64,000 nt of DNA from Geomesophilobacter sediminis. Its GTDB lineage: Bacteria; Desulfobacterota; Desulfuromonadia; Geobacterales; Geobacteraceae. Location: NCBI RefSeq assembly GCF_016458275.1, contig NZ_JAEMHM010000005.1, positions 124,001 through 188,000 on the forward strand, given 5' to 3'. The position numbers and the translations under genes were made by a program. This document shows, piece after piece, positions 18,745-27,315 of this stretch; the stretch's first letter is position 1; every line of letters begins with the position of its first letter. The notes beneath the pieces are model-generated. The model was given only the letters and a program-made list of their open reading frames with translations. It was not told where the DNA came from and did no database searches.

Positions 18745-20232
18745 TCAGATCGCCTTATCGATCAGCATGGAGAGGAGGTTCTTGGCGTTGAGGCCGGCCT
18801 GGGCCACCACCGCGATCCCCGCCTGCTCCAGGATCTGCGCCTTGGTCAGGTTGGCGGTCTCCACGGCAAGGTCGGCGTCGACGATCCGGGAACGCGAGGC
18901 GGTGAGGTTTGCCACGCCGTTTTCCGCGTTGGCGACGGTGAATCCCAGGACGTTCTCCATCGCCCCGACCTGGCTGCGCAGTGCGCTCACCTGGTCCAGG
19001 GAGGCGTCCAGGACCTGCAGGTAGTCCCGGGCCGACTGGGCGCTGAGCATCACCCCGGAACCGGAAAGGGGCGAGGGATAGGTCCCGCTGGCAAGCGTTC
19101 TCCCCTGCCCCGCCGCGGCGGAGATCCCGTGGTTGATCCGGACCGGGGTGTCGGTGGTGAGCACCACGTCCCCCAGGAAGGTCTTGTCCTTGGGGCTGCC
19201 GTCGCGGATGTTGAAACCGCCGAAGTTCACCAGGTTTCCGCTTCCGCCCCCGGTGGCGATCTCGATGTTGCGGCCGTCCGGCGCGGTGAGGAGGAGTTGC
19301 CCCCCCACGTAGTTTGCCGACACCCCCGCCCCCAGCGTGTTGATCTGTGCGGCCACCGCGGACCCGAGCGAGGTTCCCGAGAGGGGGTCCCAGGTAACAC
19401 CCCCTACCGCAGCCCCGTTGATGCTGAAGTCGATGGGACGAAACTGCGCCCCCGCTGCCGGCACCCCGGTATAGCTCACCCCTCCGAGGTTGACCGAGGC
19501 CGCCGAAGCCGACGCGCTCAGCCCCCCGATCCCGGACGCGTTGATGCCATTGCTGATCGCCAGCGCCGATCCGACCCCGAACGAGGTGGAGACCCCATCG
19601 TCCTGGATCGCGATCGGCTGCCCGTTGATCACCAGCGCGTTGGCGCCGGTAAAGGCGGTGGCGGGGTTGGCCAGGGAGGAGGTATCCACCATGCCGCCGT
19701 TTACCGGGACGCTCCCCTTCAGGCCGAGGTTGTCGGGATCGGTGCTCCCCAAGGTAATCTGTCGCGTATCGGTGCTTTCGGCACCGGTCTGCAGGGTGAT
19801 TGAATTTCCCTGCCGGTTCAAAAGGTGGATCCCGTTGAACTGGGTCGCGCTGGAAATCCGCTTGATATCGCTCACCAGCTGATCGCTTTCCGCCTGGATC
19901 CCCTGCCGGTCCGAATCGGTGAGCGGGTCGCTCGCGGCCTGAACGGCCAGCTCCCGGATCCGCTGGATGTTTTGCGAAACCTGGCCCAACGCCCCATCGG
20001 CGACCTGGACCAGCGAGATCCCGTCGTAGGCGTTGCGTATCCCTTGCCGTGCACTCCTGATCCGCGCCTCCATCGAAACCGAGATCGCCAGCCCCGCCGC
20101 ATCGTCGGCGGCGCTGTTGATCCTGAGTCCCGAGGAGAGCCGCTCCATGCTCTGGGAGAGGGCGTTTTGCGCCCGTCCCAGGTACATGAGGGCTCCACTG
20201 GAGCTGTTGGCAAAGGAGTTGAAAGTGAGCAT
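18745..20232 (-). CDS. fliC: Flagellin
   Basis: The 495-residue filament protein keeps both conserved flagellin ends: the N-terminal part (LGRAQNALSQSMERLSSG, INSAADDAAGLAIS) and the C-terminal part (NVLGFTVANAENGVANLTAS, RIVDADLAVETANLTKAQI). The central ~260 residues are variable and Gly/Ala/Ser-rich and would face outward. A flagellin-hook IN-type middle motif may be present. No other flagellar gene is in the window. Upstream at 20256-20263 the minus strand reads TCCGATAA, close to the -10 of sigma28 promoters (GCCGATAA), but no convincing -35 is visible. The ribosome site is weak. Confidence 0.93.
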   Translation of the reverse strand: MLTFNSFANSSSGALMYLGRAQNALSQSMERLSSGLRINSAADDAAGLAISVSMEARIRSARQGIRNAYDGISLVQVADGALGQVSQNIQRIRELAVQAASDPLTDSDRQGIQAESDQLVSDIKRISSATQFNGIHLLNRQGNSITLQTGAESTDTRQITLGSTDPDNLGLKGSVPVNGGMVDTSSLANPATAFTGANALVINGQPIAIQDDGVSTSFGVGSALAISNGINASGIGGLSASASAASVNLGGVSYTGVPAAGAQFRPIDFSINGAAVGGVTWDPLSGTSLGSAVAAQINTLGAGVSANYVGGQLLLTAPDGRNIEIATGGGSGNLVNFGGFNIRDGSPKDKTFLGDVVLTTDTPVRINHGISAAAGQGRTLASGTYPSPLSGSGVMLSAQSARDYLQVLDASLDQVSALRSQVGAMENVLGFTVANAENGVANLTASRSRIVDADLAVETANLTKAQILEQAGIAVVAQAGLNAKNLLSMLIDKAI

Positions 20233-20563
20233 CGGGTTCCCGTTCCGGTCATCCCCTTATCGGATGAGCCGGTGTCGATTGGACGCACGTCGGCCGTTGA
20301 GGTTACAGAGACGCACTATCCTCATCGACCAAAAGCGCGATCGCTTAAGGGAAAAGTGGCCGGTTGCGGCCCGGCCGGGGAGAAATAGACTTTCAGTAAC
20401 CGGACGCCGCTCTCCCCTTGCAGAAACGCCCCCCCTCCCCTGCCCGGCACTTTTGCCGGGTAGGCAGCGTCTAAGGCGGGGACATAAGGAAAGAGGGGCG
20501 TCCCGCCGGCAATTCCGAAGCTCCCGGCAGCACATGGGACCAGCCCCGGCAAAGGAGAAGAAA
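20233..20563. other. Divergent intergenic region between flagellin and the Cys-rich protein
   Basis: It holds the possible flagellin -10 element (20256-20263, minus strand) and a perfect small hairpin CCCGGCA-CTTT-TGCCGGG (20443-20460). No coding frame of its own was seen. Confidence 0.4.
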
Positions 20564-20974
20564 ATGAAAACCCAGGAAATGTTCACCAGCCACCCGCGCA
20601 ACATCCGGTTCGATCTGGACCAGTTGACCGCCTGCATCAGTGCCTGTACTGAGTGCGCCGACAGCTGCACCGTCTGCGCCGACGCCTGTCTGGGCGAGGA
20701 AAAGGTGCAGATGCTGGTACGCTGCATCGGACTCAACCAGGACTGCGCCGACGTCTGCGGCGTCACCGCCCGCATCCTGGCGCGCCAGAGCGAATCCGAA
20801 TCGCTTTTGCTGCGCCTCCAGCTGGAAACCTGCGCCACGGCGTGCCGCATCTGCGCCGAGGAGTGCGACAAGCACGCCGAAATGCACCGGCACTGCCGGG
20901 TCTGCGCCAACTCGTGCCGCAACTGCGAGGATAAGTGCCGCGTCATGCTCAAAGCGATGATGACGGAGCGGTAA
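20564..20974 (+). CDS. Cys-rich four-helix bundle protein (Csp copper-storage type, DUF326)
   Basis: The 136-residue protein has 18 cysteines spaced CxxxC/CxxC along predicted helices (for example CISACTECADSCTVCADAC and CATACRICAEEC). This matches the four-helix Csp/DUF326 family, in which the inward-facing thiols bind many Cu(I) ions. There is no signal or Tat peptide, so it resembles the cytosolic Csp3 type. His104, His108 and His110 may cap the bundle. AAAGGAG lies 6 nt before the ATG. It has its own terminator. Copper storage is inferred from the family. Confidence 0.88.
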   Translation: MKTQEMFTSHPRNIRFDLDQLTACISACTECADSCTVCADACLGEEKVQMLVRCIGLNQDCADVCGVTARILARQSESESLLLRLQLETCATACRICAEECDKHAEMHRHCRVCANSCRNCEDKCRVMLKAMMTER

Positions 20975-21007
20975 ACCCAGGCGAGGCTGCCACGGCCGCC
21001 ATCGATG

Positions 21008-21048
21008 AAAAGAGCCCTTGGTCGGTCTGACCAAGGGCTCTTTTTTAT
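21008..21048 (+). terminator. Intrinsic terminator of the Cys-rich protein gene
   Basis: A 14-bp perfect stem AAGAGCCCTTGGTC/GACCAAGGGCTCTT with a 5-nt loop, then TTTT. Confidence 0.88.
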
Positions 21049-21072
21049 CGGAATCAACAAAGGGCGCGCAGT

Positions 21073-21174
21073 TCCCCCCCCTTGCGAAGGGGGGCACGGG
21101 CAGCGTGGTCCGGTTCGGTTGTTGCGTCAGGACCGTGTCTTCCTCGCCCTCCGGGAGGGGGTCGGGGTGAGGGC
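21073..21174. repeat. Two repeat fragments (C-run/G-run copy d and a CCCTCCGGGAGGG element)
   Basis: 21073-21100 is a short copy of the C-run/GCGAA/G-run family. 21142-21174 reads CCTCGCCCTCCGGGAGGGGG then TCGGGGTGAGGGC, a further palindrome-rich element. Confidence 0.55.
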
Positions 21175-21237
21175 TTCAGAAGACAGAAAACTAGAGCGCC
21201 TTACGCTCCGGGGCGTCTTCACCGCCCCCTTCGTTTT

Positions 21238-21690
21238 TCAGTCGAGGGCGGAACGCTCGGCAACAAGATCGGCGGTGCAGTGTCCGCACTTCACCGCTTT
21301 GACCGGGATCTGCGACAGGCAGAAGGGGCAATCCTTCTGGTTTGGTTCCGGGGGAGGAGGCTCCTTTTTCATCCGGTTGATCTGCCGCACCAGGAGAAAG
21401 ACCGCGAAGGCAACGATGAGAAACTCGAGGCAGGTGTTGAGGAAAAGGCCGTAGTTGATGGTAGGGACACCGGCCTTTTTGGCCTCGGCGATGGTGGCGA
21501 AGGACTGGTCGGAGAGGCTGACGAACAGGTTGGCGAAGTCGACGTTGTGCAACATTTTCCCGATCGGCGGCATGATGATGTCATTGACGAGCGACTGGAC
21601 GATCCTGCCGAAGGCAGCGCCGATGATGATGCCTACGGCCAAGTCAATGACGTTTCCTTTGACGGCAAATTCCTTGAACTCCTTGAACAT
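21238..21690 (-). CDS. mscL: Large-conductance mechanosensitive channel with C-terminal zinc ribbon
   Basis: The 150-residue channel starts with the MscL signature [20 protein letters not shown] (pore helix TM1) and has a second helix at ~75-95 ([14 protein letters not shown]). It forms a pore in the inner membrane that opens under hypo-osmotic shock. After the helical tail ([15 protein letters not shown]) it ends with two Cys pairs, CPFC and CGHC, 13 residues apart. This is a zinc-ribbon-like extra module, absent from the E. coli protein. GGAGG sits 6 nt before the ATG. Confidence 0.95.
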   Translation of the reverse strand: MFKEFKEFAVKGNVIDLAVGIIIGAAFGRIVQSLVNDIIMPPIGKMLHNVDFANLFVSLSDQSFATIAEAKKAGVPTINYGLFLNTCLEFLIVAFAVFLLVRQINRMKKEPPPPEPNQKDCPFCLSQIPVKAVKCGHCTADLVAERSALD

Positions 21691-21899
21691 GGCAACCTCC
21701 GGCTCCGGCTAGATTCACAGACGCTGATACGATAACAGAGAATGGAGCCGTTACAATGAGTAGCCGACGCTGCAGATACCGTGCGACGGGAATCTACCGT
21801 GAGTGGAGCATCTCCAAACCTGCCCGAACCGGCGCTCCAGCCCGGGGTTACCGGAAAGCCCCCGGGAACGGCTCGCGCCGATTCCCGGGGGCGGATGGA

Positions 21900-22937
21900 C
21901 TATTTCACTGCCGGTCGGGGGGTGCTCTCGGAGCTTTCCGGGAGGATCGGATAGACGACCTGCGGCTGCTTGCCGGTCAAGGTTTTCAAAAAGGCGACGA
22001 TTTCCTTTTCCTCGGCCGGAGCAAGGTGGATACCGAGTTGCGCGGACCCCATGATTTTCACCGCCTCGTCCAGAGACCAGACCTTCCCGGAGTGAAAATA
22101 GGGGGGAGTCAGCGCTATGTTGCGCAGCGAGGGAGATTTGTACACATACTTGTCGCTTGCGGTATGGGTCACGGTGAAGCGCCCCACGTCATCGACCGGG
22201 CGCACCTCGGCAGCCGGGCTTTCCTTGACGCCGAACGGGAAATACCCGGTGCCGCCGACGTTCACGCCGGAGTGACAGGCGGCGCACCCCTTGTTGATAA
22301 ACAGCGCGAGCCCCTTCCGTTCGGTGGCGTTCAGGGCTTTGCCGTCACCTTTGAGGTATTTGTCGAAGCGCGCACCGGGGGTTACCAGGGTCGCCTCGAA
22401 AACCTCGATGGCCCGGGCCATGTTGTCGAAGGTGACCGGATCCTTCTCCCGCGGGAAGGCGCGTTTGAATGCCGTTACGTAGCCGGGCATGCTTTTCAGC
22501 GTCTCGACCACCCGTTCCGGTTTGTTGTTCATCTCCACCGATGCCTGTACCGGCCCCTTGGCCTGTGCCTCCAAATCCGCGGCCCGGCCGTCCCAGAACT
22601 GCGCGATGTTGAAGACGGCGTTCAAGACGGTGGGAGCGTTGCGCGGGCCTTTCTGCCAGCCGTGGCCGATCGAGGTCTCCTGCTGGTCCACCCCTCCCAT
22701 CCCGATGTTGTGACAGGTGGCGCAACTGATCAGGTTGGAGGCCGAAAGCCGCGGGTCGAAGTACAGCATCTTGCCCAGCTCAAGCTTCGCGGCGGTCGCC
22801 GGGTTCTTCTTCGAGACCGGAGCCTTGCTCGGAACCGGGCTGAAAAGCTGGCGTGCCTGGGCGAGGGTGGCATCCCCGCCCCATGCGTTGGCGGCAATCA
22901 AGATCATCATGGCAAACGGTACCAGCAGACGTTTCAT
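21900..22937 (-). CDS. Dihaem cytochrome c peroxidase (CcpA/MacA family)
   Basis: The 345-residue periplasmic protein has a signal peptide (1-20) and two c-type haem sites: CATCH (72-76) and CAACH (218-222). It has the family length and a typical WDGRAADLEAQAKGP stretch. Such enzymes reduce hydrogen peroxide with electrons from small cytochromes; in Geobacter the related MacA also links electron chains. AGGAGG lies 7 nt before the ATG at 22937; the open frame starts 27 codons earlier but has no ribosome site. It is the last gene of a three-gene run with a zinc-finger protein and a Cys-rich secreted protein. Confidence 0.93.
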   Translation of the reverse strand: MKRLLVPFAMMILIAANAWGGDATLAQARQLFSPVPSKAPVSKKNPATAAKLELGKMLYFDPRLSASNLISCATCHNIGMGGVDQQETSIGHGWQKGPRNAPTVLNAVFNIAQFWDGRAADLEAQAKGPVQASVEMNNKPERVVETLKSMPGYVTAFKRAFPREKDPVTFDNMARAIEVFEATLVTPGARFDKYLKGDGKALNATERKGLALFINKGCAACHSGVNVGGTGYFPFGVKESPAAEVRPVDDVGRFTVTHTASDKYVYKSPSLRNIALTPPYFHSGKVWSLDEAVKIMGSAQLGIHLAPAEEKEIVAFLKTLTGKQPQVVYPILPESSESTPRPAVK

Positions 22938-23029
22938 TTCTTTTCCTCCTTGTGTGGTGTGGGTCTCGTTGCTCCTCGTGGGTTGGCTCGGCGCCGGGTC
23001 CGGCATCATCTCTGCCAAGAGTATCCCCC

Positions 23030-23299
23030 TCAGTCGAATATCTCGGAAAGCCAGGACTTCTTCCGGTGGCGGCCCTGCTCCCCGTTGTGCTGGTCATGGT
23101 CGTGATGGGAACTGCGGTAACTCGTGTTCTCCGCCAGATGCGGCCGTTGCAAAGGCTGTTGTCCGTAGGAGCGCTCGATGATCTTGTCGAGCTCTCCCCG
23201 GTCCAGCCAGATGCCGCGGCATTGCGGGCAGTAATCGATTTCCACTCCCTGCCTTTCGGCCATGGTGAGCGGAACCATCTTGCAGGCGGGGCAATTCAT
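23030..23299 (-). CDS. TFIIB-type zinc-finger domain protein
   Basis: The 89-residue protein starts MNCPACK and continues to DYCPQCRGIWLDRGELDKII, the zf-TFIIB motif with four zinc-binding cysteines. The tail is rich in His, Gln and basic residues (HHDHDQHNGEQGRHRKK), which may add metal affinity. TAAGGAGAT lies 5 nt before the ATG. The role is unknown. It lies 92 nt upstream of the peroxidase gene and on the same strand. Confidence 0.85.
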   Translation of the reverse strand: MNCPACKMVPLTMAERQGVEIDYCPQCRGIWLDRGELDKIIERSYGQQPLQRPHLAENTSYRSSHHDHDQHNGEQGRHRKKSWLSEIFD

Positions 23300-23408
23300 A
23301 AAAGATCTCCTTATGCCGTTGCTGGTTCTGATGACGTGTCCGGGCCGCCCGCCGCGTGATCGAGGCACGCTGCGCCGGCGCGGTCCCGGAGGTTGCGCAA
23401 GAAGGATG

Positions 23409-23723
23409 TCAGGCGAAGGAGATGCGTGGAGGAACGTAGATTTCCCGGGAAACAGAATCGGGATAGCCGTGCGGGGAATACGCGGGGGGATAGGTTGCGA
23501 GTTGCGGGCGGTACCAGGTAAAGCTTGAAAGGCAGTGATCGGCACAACAGCCGGAGGCTTCGCAGCCGTCGGAATCGGAATCGGTGGCGCTGTCGCTCCC
23601 GGAATCGCCGTCAATGGCATAGGTCCCATGCGTTGCCCCTACTGCCGAGTCACAGGGATTGGCATAGCACAGCGGGGGCAGGAACAGGTAAACGACGATT
23701 ATGACGGCAACGATTGCTCTCAT
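23409..23723 (-). CDS. Small secreted Cys-rich protein
   Basis: The 104-residue protein has a signal peptide or N-terminal helix (AIVAVIIVVYLFLPPLCYA). Next comes an acidic Asp/Ser stretch (DGDSGSDSATDSDSD) and a Cys cluster CEASGCCADHC, which looks able to bind metal. It ends YVPPRISFA. Small proteins of this layout are often found beside metal-efflux genes in this group, but no efflux genes follow here. GGAG lies 10 nt before the ATG at 23723. I cannot assign a function. Confidence 0.65.
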   Translation of the reverse strand: MRAIVAVIIVVYLFLPPLCYANPCDSAVGATHGTYAIDGDSGSDSATDSDSDGCEASGCCADHCLSSFTWYRPQLATYPPAYSPHGYPDSVSREIYVPPRISFA

Positions 23724-24035
23724 TGGTTGTTTCGTGCTCCGGATGCCGATGAACTCACTCAGGACCGCCCCTTTTCCAGACAAACCGGCTCACAAGTATT
23801 ACTCATCCTGCTTCAGATGCAAGGATCTGCTCCGTCGGTGCCGCCGACTCATCCACTTTCGGTTCCCCGCTCCGGGGCACCACGCGGGTGCCCGAGAGTA
23901 GTGCGGCGCCGCCGGCACCGGTTTTTGCGGTCGGCAACCCGCCGGCAATACGGCATTTTCGGGCAGAAAAGGTGCATCGCGGTGGGGAGCCGGGAGGCTT
24001 GATGACCAATAGGAGTTTTTTTATCCTAAAAAATG
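23724..24035. other. Intergenic region between the Cys-rich protein and the PerR-type regulator
   Basis: No coding frame with a ribosome site was found on either strand. Any promoter for the minus-strand group should lie here, but I see no clear one. Confidence 0.4.
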
Positions 24036-24062
24036 TTGACACGCAACTTCGAATTTGATACT
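24036..24062 (+). promoter_or_regulatory. Promoter of the PerR-type regulator gene
   Basis: Perfect TTGACA (24036-24041) with GATACT (24057-24062) after a short 15-nt spacer. The operator palindrome follows about 10 nt downstream, at the expected transcription start. Confidence 0.5.
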
Positions 24063-24072
24063 TCTCCAACCC

Positions 24073-24083
24073 GGAATGATTCC
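24073..24083 (+). promoter_or_regulatory. Palindromic operator GGAATGATTCC (PerR/Fur-type box)
   Basis: The 11-bp palindrome GGAATGATTCC also occurs unchanged before rubrerythrin (24550-24560). Its place over the transcription start suggests autorepression. Confidence 0.65.
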
Positions 24084-24100
24084 GAACTGGAGGCATCCCC

Positions 24101-24523
24101 ATCAAACGGGAACGGATCAAAAAGAGCATCCTCGCCGGAGTACGGCAGTCGGGGTTCAAGCTGACCCCGCAGCGGCGCACCGTGGTCGACATCATCACCC
24201 GGGACCTGAGCCATCCTTCGGCGCGCGCCATCTTCCAAGCGGCGCGGGAGCTGCACCCGAGCATCAGCCTCTCCACGGTCTACTCCACCCTCGCGATGCT
24301 CAAAGCCCTGCACCTGGTGAAGGAACTCGAGTTCGAAGGGATGGACAACCGCTACGACATGGATACCGAGAGCCATGTCAACCTGCTCTGCACCAGGTGC
24401 GGCCGGGTGGTCGACTTCGACTTCGTGCCGCCGCTCCAAAACGAGGTGGAAACGCTGACCGGGTTCACCATCTCGGAAGGGAGATTCGAGTACTACGGGA
24501 TCTGCGCCCCCTGCCGCAGCTGA
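24101..24523 (+). CDS. Fur-family peroxide/iron regulator (PerR type) with apparent ATC start
   Basis: The 140-residue repressor has a winged helix (KLTPQRRTVVDII, SLSTVYSTLAML) and a dimer domain with structural zinc sites CTRC and CAPC. In the usual His-x-His regulatory pair the second His is Asn (SHVNLLC). The frame has no ATG, GTG or TTG between the upstream stop at 24077 and residue 28, where a GTG would cut off the first helix. An ideal GGAGG (24089-24093) sits 7 nt before an ATC codon at 24101, exactly where the family starts (reading IKRERIKKSILAG). It probably represses itself and rubrerythrin via the shared palindrome. A sequence error is the alternative. Confidence 0.82.
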   Translation: MKRERIKKSILAGVRQSGFKLTPQRRTVVDIITRDLSHPSARAIFQAARELHPSISLSTVYSTLAMLKALHLVKELEFEGMDNRYDMDTESHVNLLCTRCGRVVDFDFVPPLQNEVETLTGFTISEGRFEYYGICAPCRS

Positions 24524-24549
24524 TTGCCTTTTTTTCTGCCCACAAACTA

Positions 24550-24577
24550 GGAATGATTCCTGATTGAGAACCATTCC
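24550..24577 (+). promoter_or_regulatory. Operator region of rubrerythrin: palindrome plus half site
   Basis: GGAATGATTCC (24550-24560) repeats the regulator's own operator. CCATTCC, an inverted half site, follows at 24571-24577. They sit about 110-130 nt before the rubrerythrin ATG. Confidence 0.6.
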
Positions 24578-24681
24578 TGATTGCAAATTTCTGTCTTGAT
24601 TGCCGCCGGAACGACCGGCGCAGCGAGGCATCATACGGCCTCAACGAAGGCCAATCTGAAAACACACCAAGGAGGCAGTAA

Positions 24682-25224
24682 ATGAAGAAATGGGTCTGCA
24701 CTGTTTGCGGCTATGTCCACGAAGGGGAAACCGCACCCGCTGAATGTCCGCTTTGCAAGGCTACCGCCGACAAGTTCACCCTCAAAGACGACTCCGCTCT
24801 GGCCTGGGCCGACGAGCACAAGATCGGCGTTGCCGCCGGCGTCGATCCGGAGATCGTCGAAGGTCTGCGCAAGAACTTCATGGGCGAGTGCACCGAAGTC
24901 GGCATGTACCTCGCGATGAGCCGCCAGGCCGATCGTGAAGGGTACCCGGAAGTCGCCGAAGCCTACAAGCGGATCGCCTTCGAAGAAGCCGAGCACGCCG
25001 CCAAGTTCGCCGAGCTTCTCGGTGAAGTCGTGAAGGCCGACACCAAGACCAACCTGCAGATGCGGGTCGATGCCGAAAACGGCGCCTGCATGGGCAAGAA
25101 AGCCCTCGCCACCAAGGCGAAGCAGCTCAACTACGACGCGATCCACGACACCGTCCACGAGATGTGCAAGGACGAAGCCCGTCACGGCCAGGCCTTCGCC
25201 GGTCTGCTCAAGCGGTACTTCTAA
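24682..25224 (+). CDS. Rubrerythrin with N-terminal rubredoxin domain (reverse type)
   Basis: The 180-residue protein begins with a rubredoxin-like iron site, CTVCGY and CPLC (residues 6-26). A ferritin-like four-helix diiron domain follows, with the ligand motifs [20 protein letters not shown] and CKDEARHG. The rubredoxin-first order is that of reverse rubrerythrins. These reduce hydrogen peroxide to water in the cytoplasm of anaerobes. AAGGAGG precedes the ATG. It lies 158 nt downstream of the PerR-type regulator and has its own operator. Confidence 0.95.
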   Translation: MKKWVCTVCGYVHEGETAPAECPLCKATADKFTLKDDSALAWADEHKIGVAAGVDPEIVEGLRKNFMGECTEVGMYLAMSRQADREGYPEVAEAYKRIAFEEAEHAAKFAELLGEVVKADTKTNLQMRVDAENGACMGKKALATKAKQLNYDAIHDTVHEMCKDEARHGQAFAGLLKRYF

Positions 25225-25235
25225 CGGCAAAAAAC

Positions 25236-25291
25236 GTTCGGCGTTCGGCGTTCGGCGTTCGGCGTTCGACGTTCGACGTTCGACGTTCGGC
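25236..25291. repeat. Seven-base tandem repeat (GTTCGGC/GTTCGAC x 8)
   Basis: Eight contiguous 7-nt units: four GTTCGGC, three GTTCGAC and one GTTCGGC. It is a microsatellite just after the rubrerythrin stop. Confidence 0.95.
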
Positions 25292-25308
25292 GTAGGTGTG
25301 ACTGACGA

Positions 25309-25348
25309 CAAAAGCCCTTGGGAAATCTTCCCAAGGGCTTTTGTTTTT
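25309..25348 (+). terminator. Intrinsic terminator of rubrerythrin
   Basis: A 13-bp perfect stem AAAAGCCCTTGGG/CCCAAGGGCTTTT with a 7-nt loop, then GTTTTT. The microsatellite lies between the stop codon and this hairpin. Confidence 0.88.
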
Positions 25349-25394
25349 ACGAAACGGTCCGCCGATGAACACCGATGGACGCCGATGCTGGTTT

Positions 25395-26231
25395 TCAGGG
25401 GATTCCCGCCTCACAAGGGACTTTAGTCTGGCACAGGCCGCAGCTCCCGGTTTTGCACTGGTCGGCAGTCAGGCCGTAGCGCGCCATGAGAACCGGCGGC
25501 GCCTCACCGTAGATGCGGTGCCGGCACTTTGCCTTGTCGATGCCCGCGGTGGACAGCGCGCCGGACGGGCACCGCTCAATGCATGCCCCGCAGGTTCCTT
25601 CCCGGCGGTGCAGGCAGTAACCGTAGGCATCGCTTGAAGGACGCGGGCTCGGTGCCAGCACGGCATCGGTAATGAGGCTGCCGCAGCGGTGCGCGATGCC
25701 CCGCGACGTGATGAGACCACCATTGAGGCCGAAGGTGCCCAGGCCCGCGGCGTAGGCGACGTGCCGCTCGGACCAGGTCGATGCGACCGCCACCTCCACC
25801 CCGTCGATCGGTTCCCGGATGGTAACCGGCTGCGGCGCCACCGCCCGGTGTCCCCGCGCGGTCAGAAACGCCGCCAGGTGTGCCTTCAGTTGCAGCAACA
25901 GGTCGTTGCCGCGGTTGGCGGTCAGCACCCACTCTTTGCACGGCCAAAGCTCCTGCCGGCGGTTCGTCTCCCGGGTCCGTTCCGAAATCGGCAGTACCCA
26001 GGAGATAACGGACCGCGACTGCCAGGAATCATCCGGGCAACAGTGGGCGACCATCTCCGCCGGCGTGAGGTGAAAAACGCCGACCACCTCCTTGAAGTCC
26101 AGCCAGATCGGATCGGTTGCCGCGGCGACTCCAATCAGTGCCGGTTCAAAGAACGGGCCGCTCTCATGGCTGATACGGTTGGGTGGCTCGGTGAAGAATC
26201 TATCAATAAAGGACTGCAGGATTTCACGCAT
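25395..26231 (-). CDS. QueG-like 4Fe-4S protein of unknown substrate
   Basis: The 278-residue protein has an N-terminal domain of the type seen before the iron-sulfur part of epoxyqueuosine reductase relatives (YAAGLGTFGLNGGLIT). A ferredoxin-like segment follows with CGACIERCPSGAL and a later C-rich stretch CKTGSCGLCQTKVPC. It resembles uncharacterised QueG-family or reductive-dehalogenase-like proteins rather than true QueG, because the C-terminal HEAT part is missing. The start at 26231 follows GAGGG by 8 nt. It lies just downstream of tssG on the same strand, but a type VI role is unlikely. Confidence 0.7.
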   Translation of the reverse strand: MREILQSFIDRFFTEPPNRISHESGPFFEPALIGVAAATDPIWLDFKEVVGVFHLTPAEMVAHCCPDDSWQSRSVISWVLPISERTRETNRRQELWPCKEWVLTANRGNDLLLQLKAHLAAFLTARGHRAVAPQPVTIREPIDGVEVAVASTWSERHVAYAAGLGTFGLNGGLITSRGIAHRCGSLITDAVLAPSPRPSSDAYGYCLHRREGTCGACIERCPSGALSTAGIDKAKCRHRIYGEAPPVLMARYGLTADQCKTGSCGLCQTKVPCEAGIP

Positions 26232-26331
26232 ATCGTCTTCCCTCAGAGATTGGACCGCTTGCTCATAGAGGTTTCTCCGTGGGGCGATCTTAGCATAATC
26301 GAGATGCAACCCGTCTCTAATTCGTCCATAG

Positions 26332-27315
26332 TTATCCCCTACCAGAAAACATAACTGATGGCTCAGCTGGAACTGCATCAGGAGCGATCCAGGTATCCCA
26401 GCCGAGCCTTCCGCCGCATTCACATCCGAGAACCGTCGCGGGAAGATCTTCCACCCGGTGGATCAACTCCACATCCCACTCAAGCTGATCAACCAGGTAG
26501 ATTTCCACTAGCGAGCGGAGCTGTCGAAACGCCTCGCTACCTGGAAGAAGTACGGCAAACTGCTCACGGTCCAACGGGCCGAGCCGGACCAGGAACTTGC
26601 CGGAGCGATCGGCAACCTCGCAGCCGAGTACCGCATCCTCTCCCAGAGTGCACCCGGATACGCCGCATTTCAGCCGCTGATCCGGAGGAACCGCCACTTG
26701 GCGCGGCTCACATTGGATCACGTCCGCCGGCACACCGAAGGCCTGTCGTAAAAGAGCGGCAAGCCCCAACGCGGAACGGGGATGATGCGAGAGCAGCGCG
26801 GCAAACCGTAGCAGTTCTCTTCGTTGAGCTATCTCACCGCTATTTGCCGATCCCATCCCGATCAGACAGAGGAGCCGCACCAGGCACTCGCTCCGTTCCT
26901 GCTGGGCCAGGTTGTAAAAGAGCCGGTACTTGAGGGAGCATTGGTAAAACAGGGCAAACAGACGGTGGTTGATGATGTCGAGGAATTCCCGGGCTGCCGG
27001 TTTGTCGGCGGATGCCCCTGCGAGAATTTCTTCGGAATAGAAGGCCGGCAGCGGGGACGCCGATCCATAGAGACCTAGAAAGGTCGCATCGATCCGATAG
27101 CCGTCGTCTCGCCTCTCGACGTTGACGACATCACCGGCAGGAAAGGCGAGACTTGCCTCGGGCCGAGCGTAGACGTGCAATGGGGTGCTCCCCTCACCTT
27201 GCTGGAGCGCCAGCAAATGCAAAAGGCGCATCGCCTGGAAAAAGGAGAACTCATGCCCCCTGCTGAGCAGTTCGGCTTCTAAAGCAGAGGTTGATGTCCG
27301 AGGCGCGGCTGCCAT
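26332..27315 (-). CDS. tssG: Type VI secretion baseplate protein TssG
   Basis: The 327-residue protein has the TssG/VasB layout, with the N-terminal FSFFQAMRLLHLL motif and a later SEAFRQLRSLVEIYLVDQ segment. TssG joins TssF, TssE and TssK in the wedge of the baseplate. It overlaps the end of tssF by 37 nt, and AGGAG lies 12 nt before its ATG. It is the last gene of the secretion cluster in transcription order. Confidence 0.92.
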   Translation of the reverse strand: MAAAPRTSTSALEAELLSRGHEFSFFQAMRLLHLLALQQGEGSTPLHVYARPEASLAFPAGDVVNVERRDDGYRIDATFLGLYGSASPLPAFYSEEILAGASADKPAAREFLDIINHRLFALFYQCSLKYRLFYNLAQQERSECLVRLLCLIGMGSANSGEIAQRRELLRFAALLSHHPRSALGLAALLRQAFGVPADVIQCEPRQVAVPPDQRLKCGVSGCTLGEDAVLGCEVADRSGKFLVRLGPLDREQFAVLLPGSEAFRQLRSLVEIYLVDQLEWDVELIHRVEDLPATVLGCECGGRLGWDTWIAPDAVPAEPSVMFSGRG

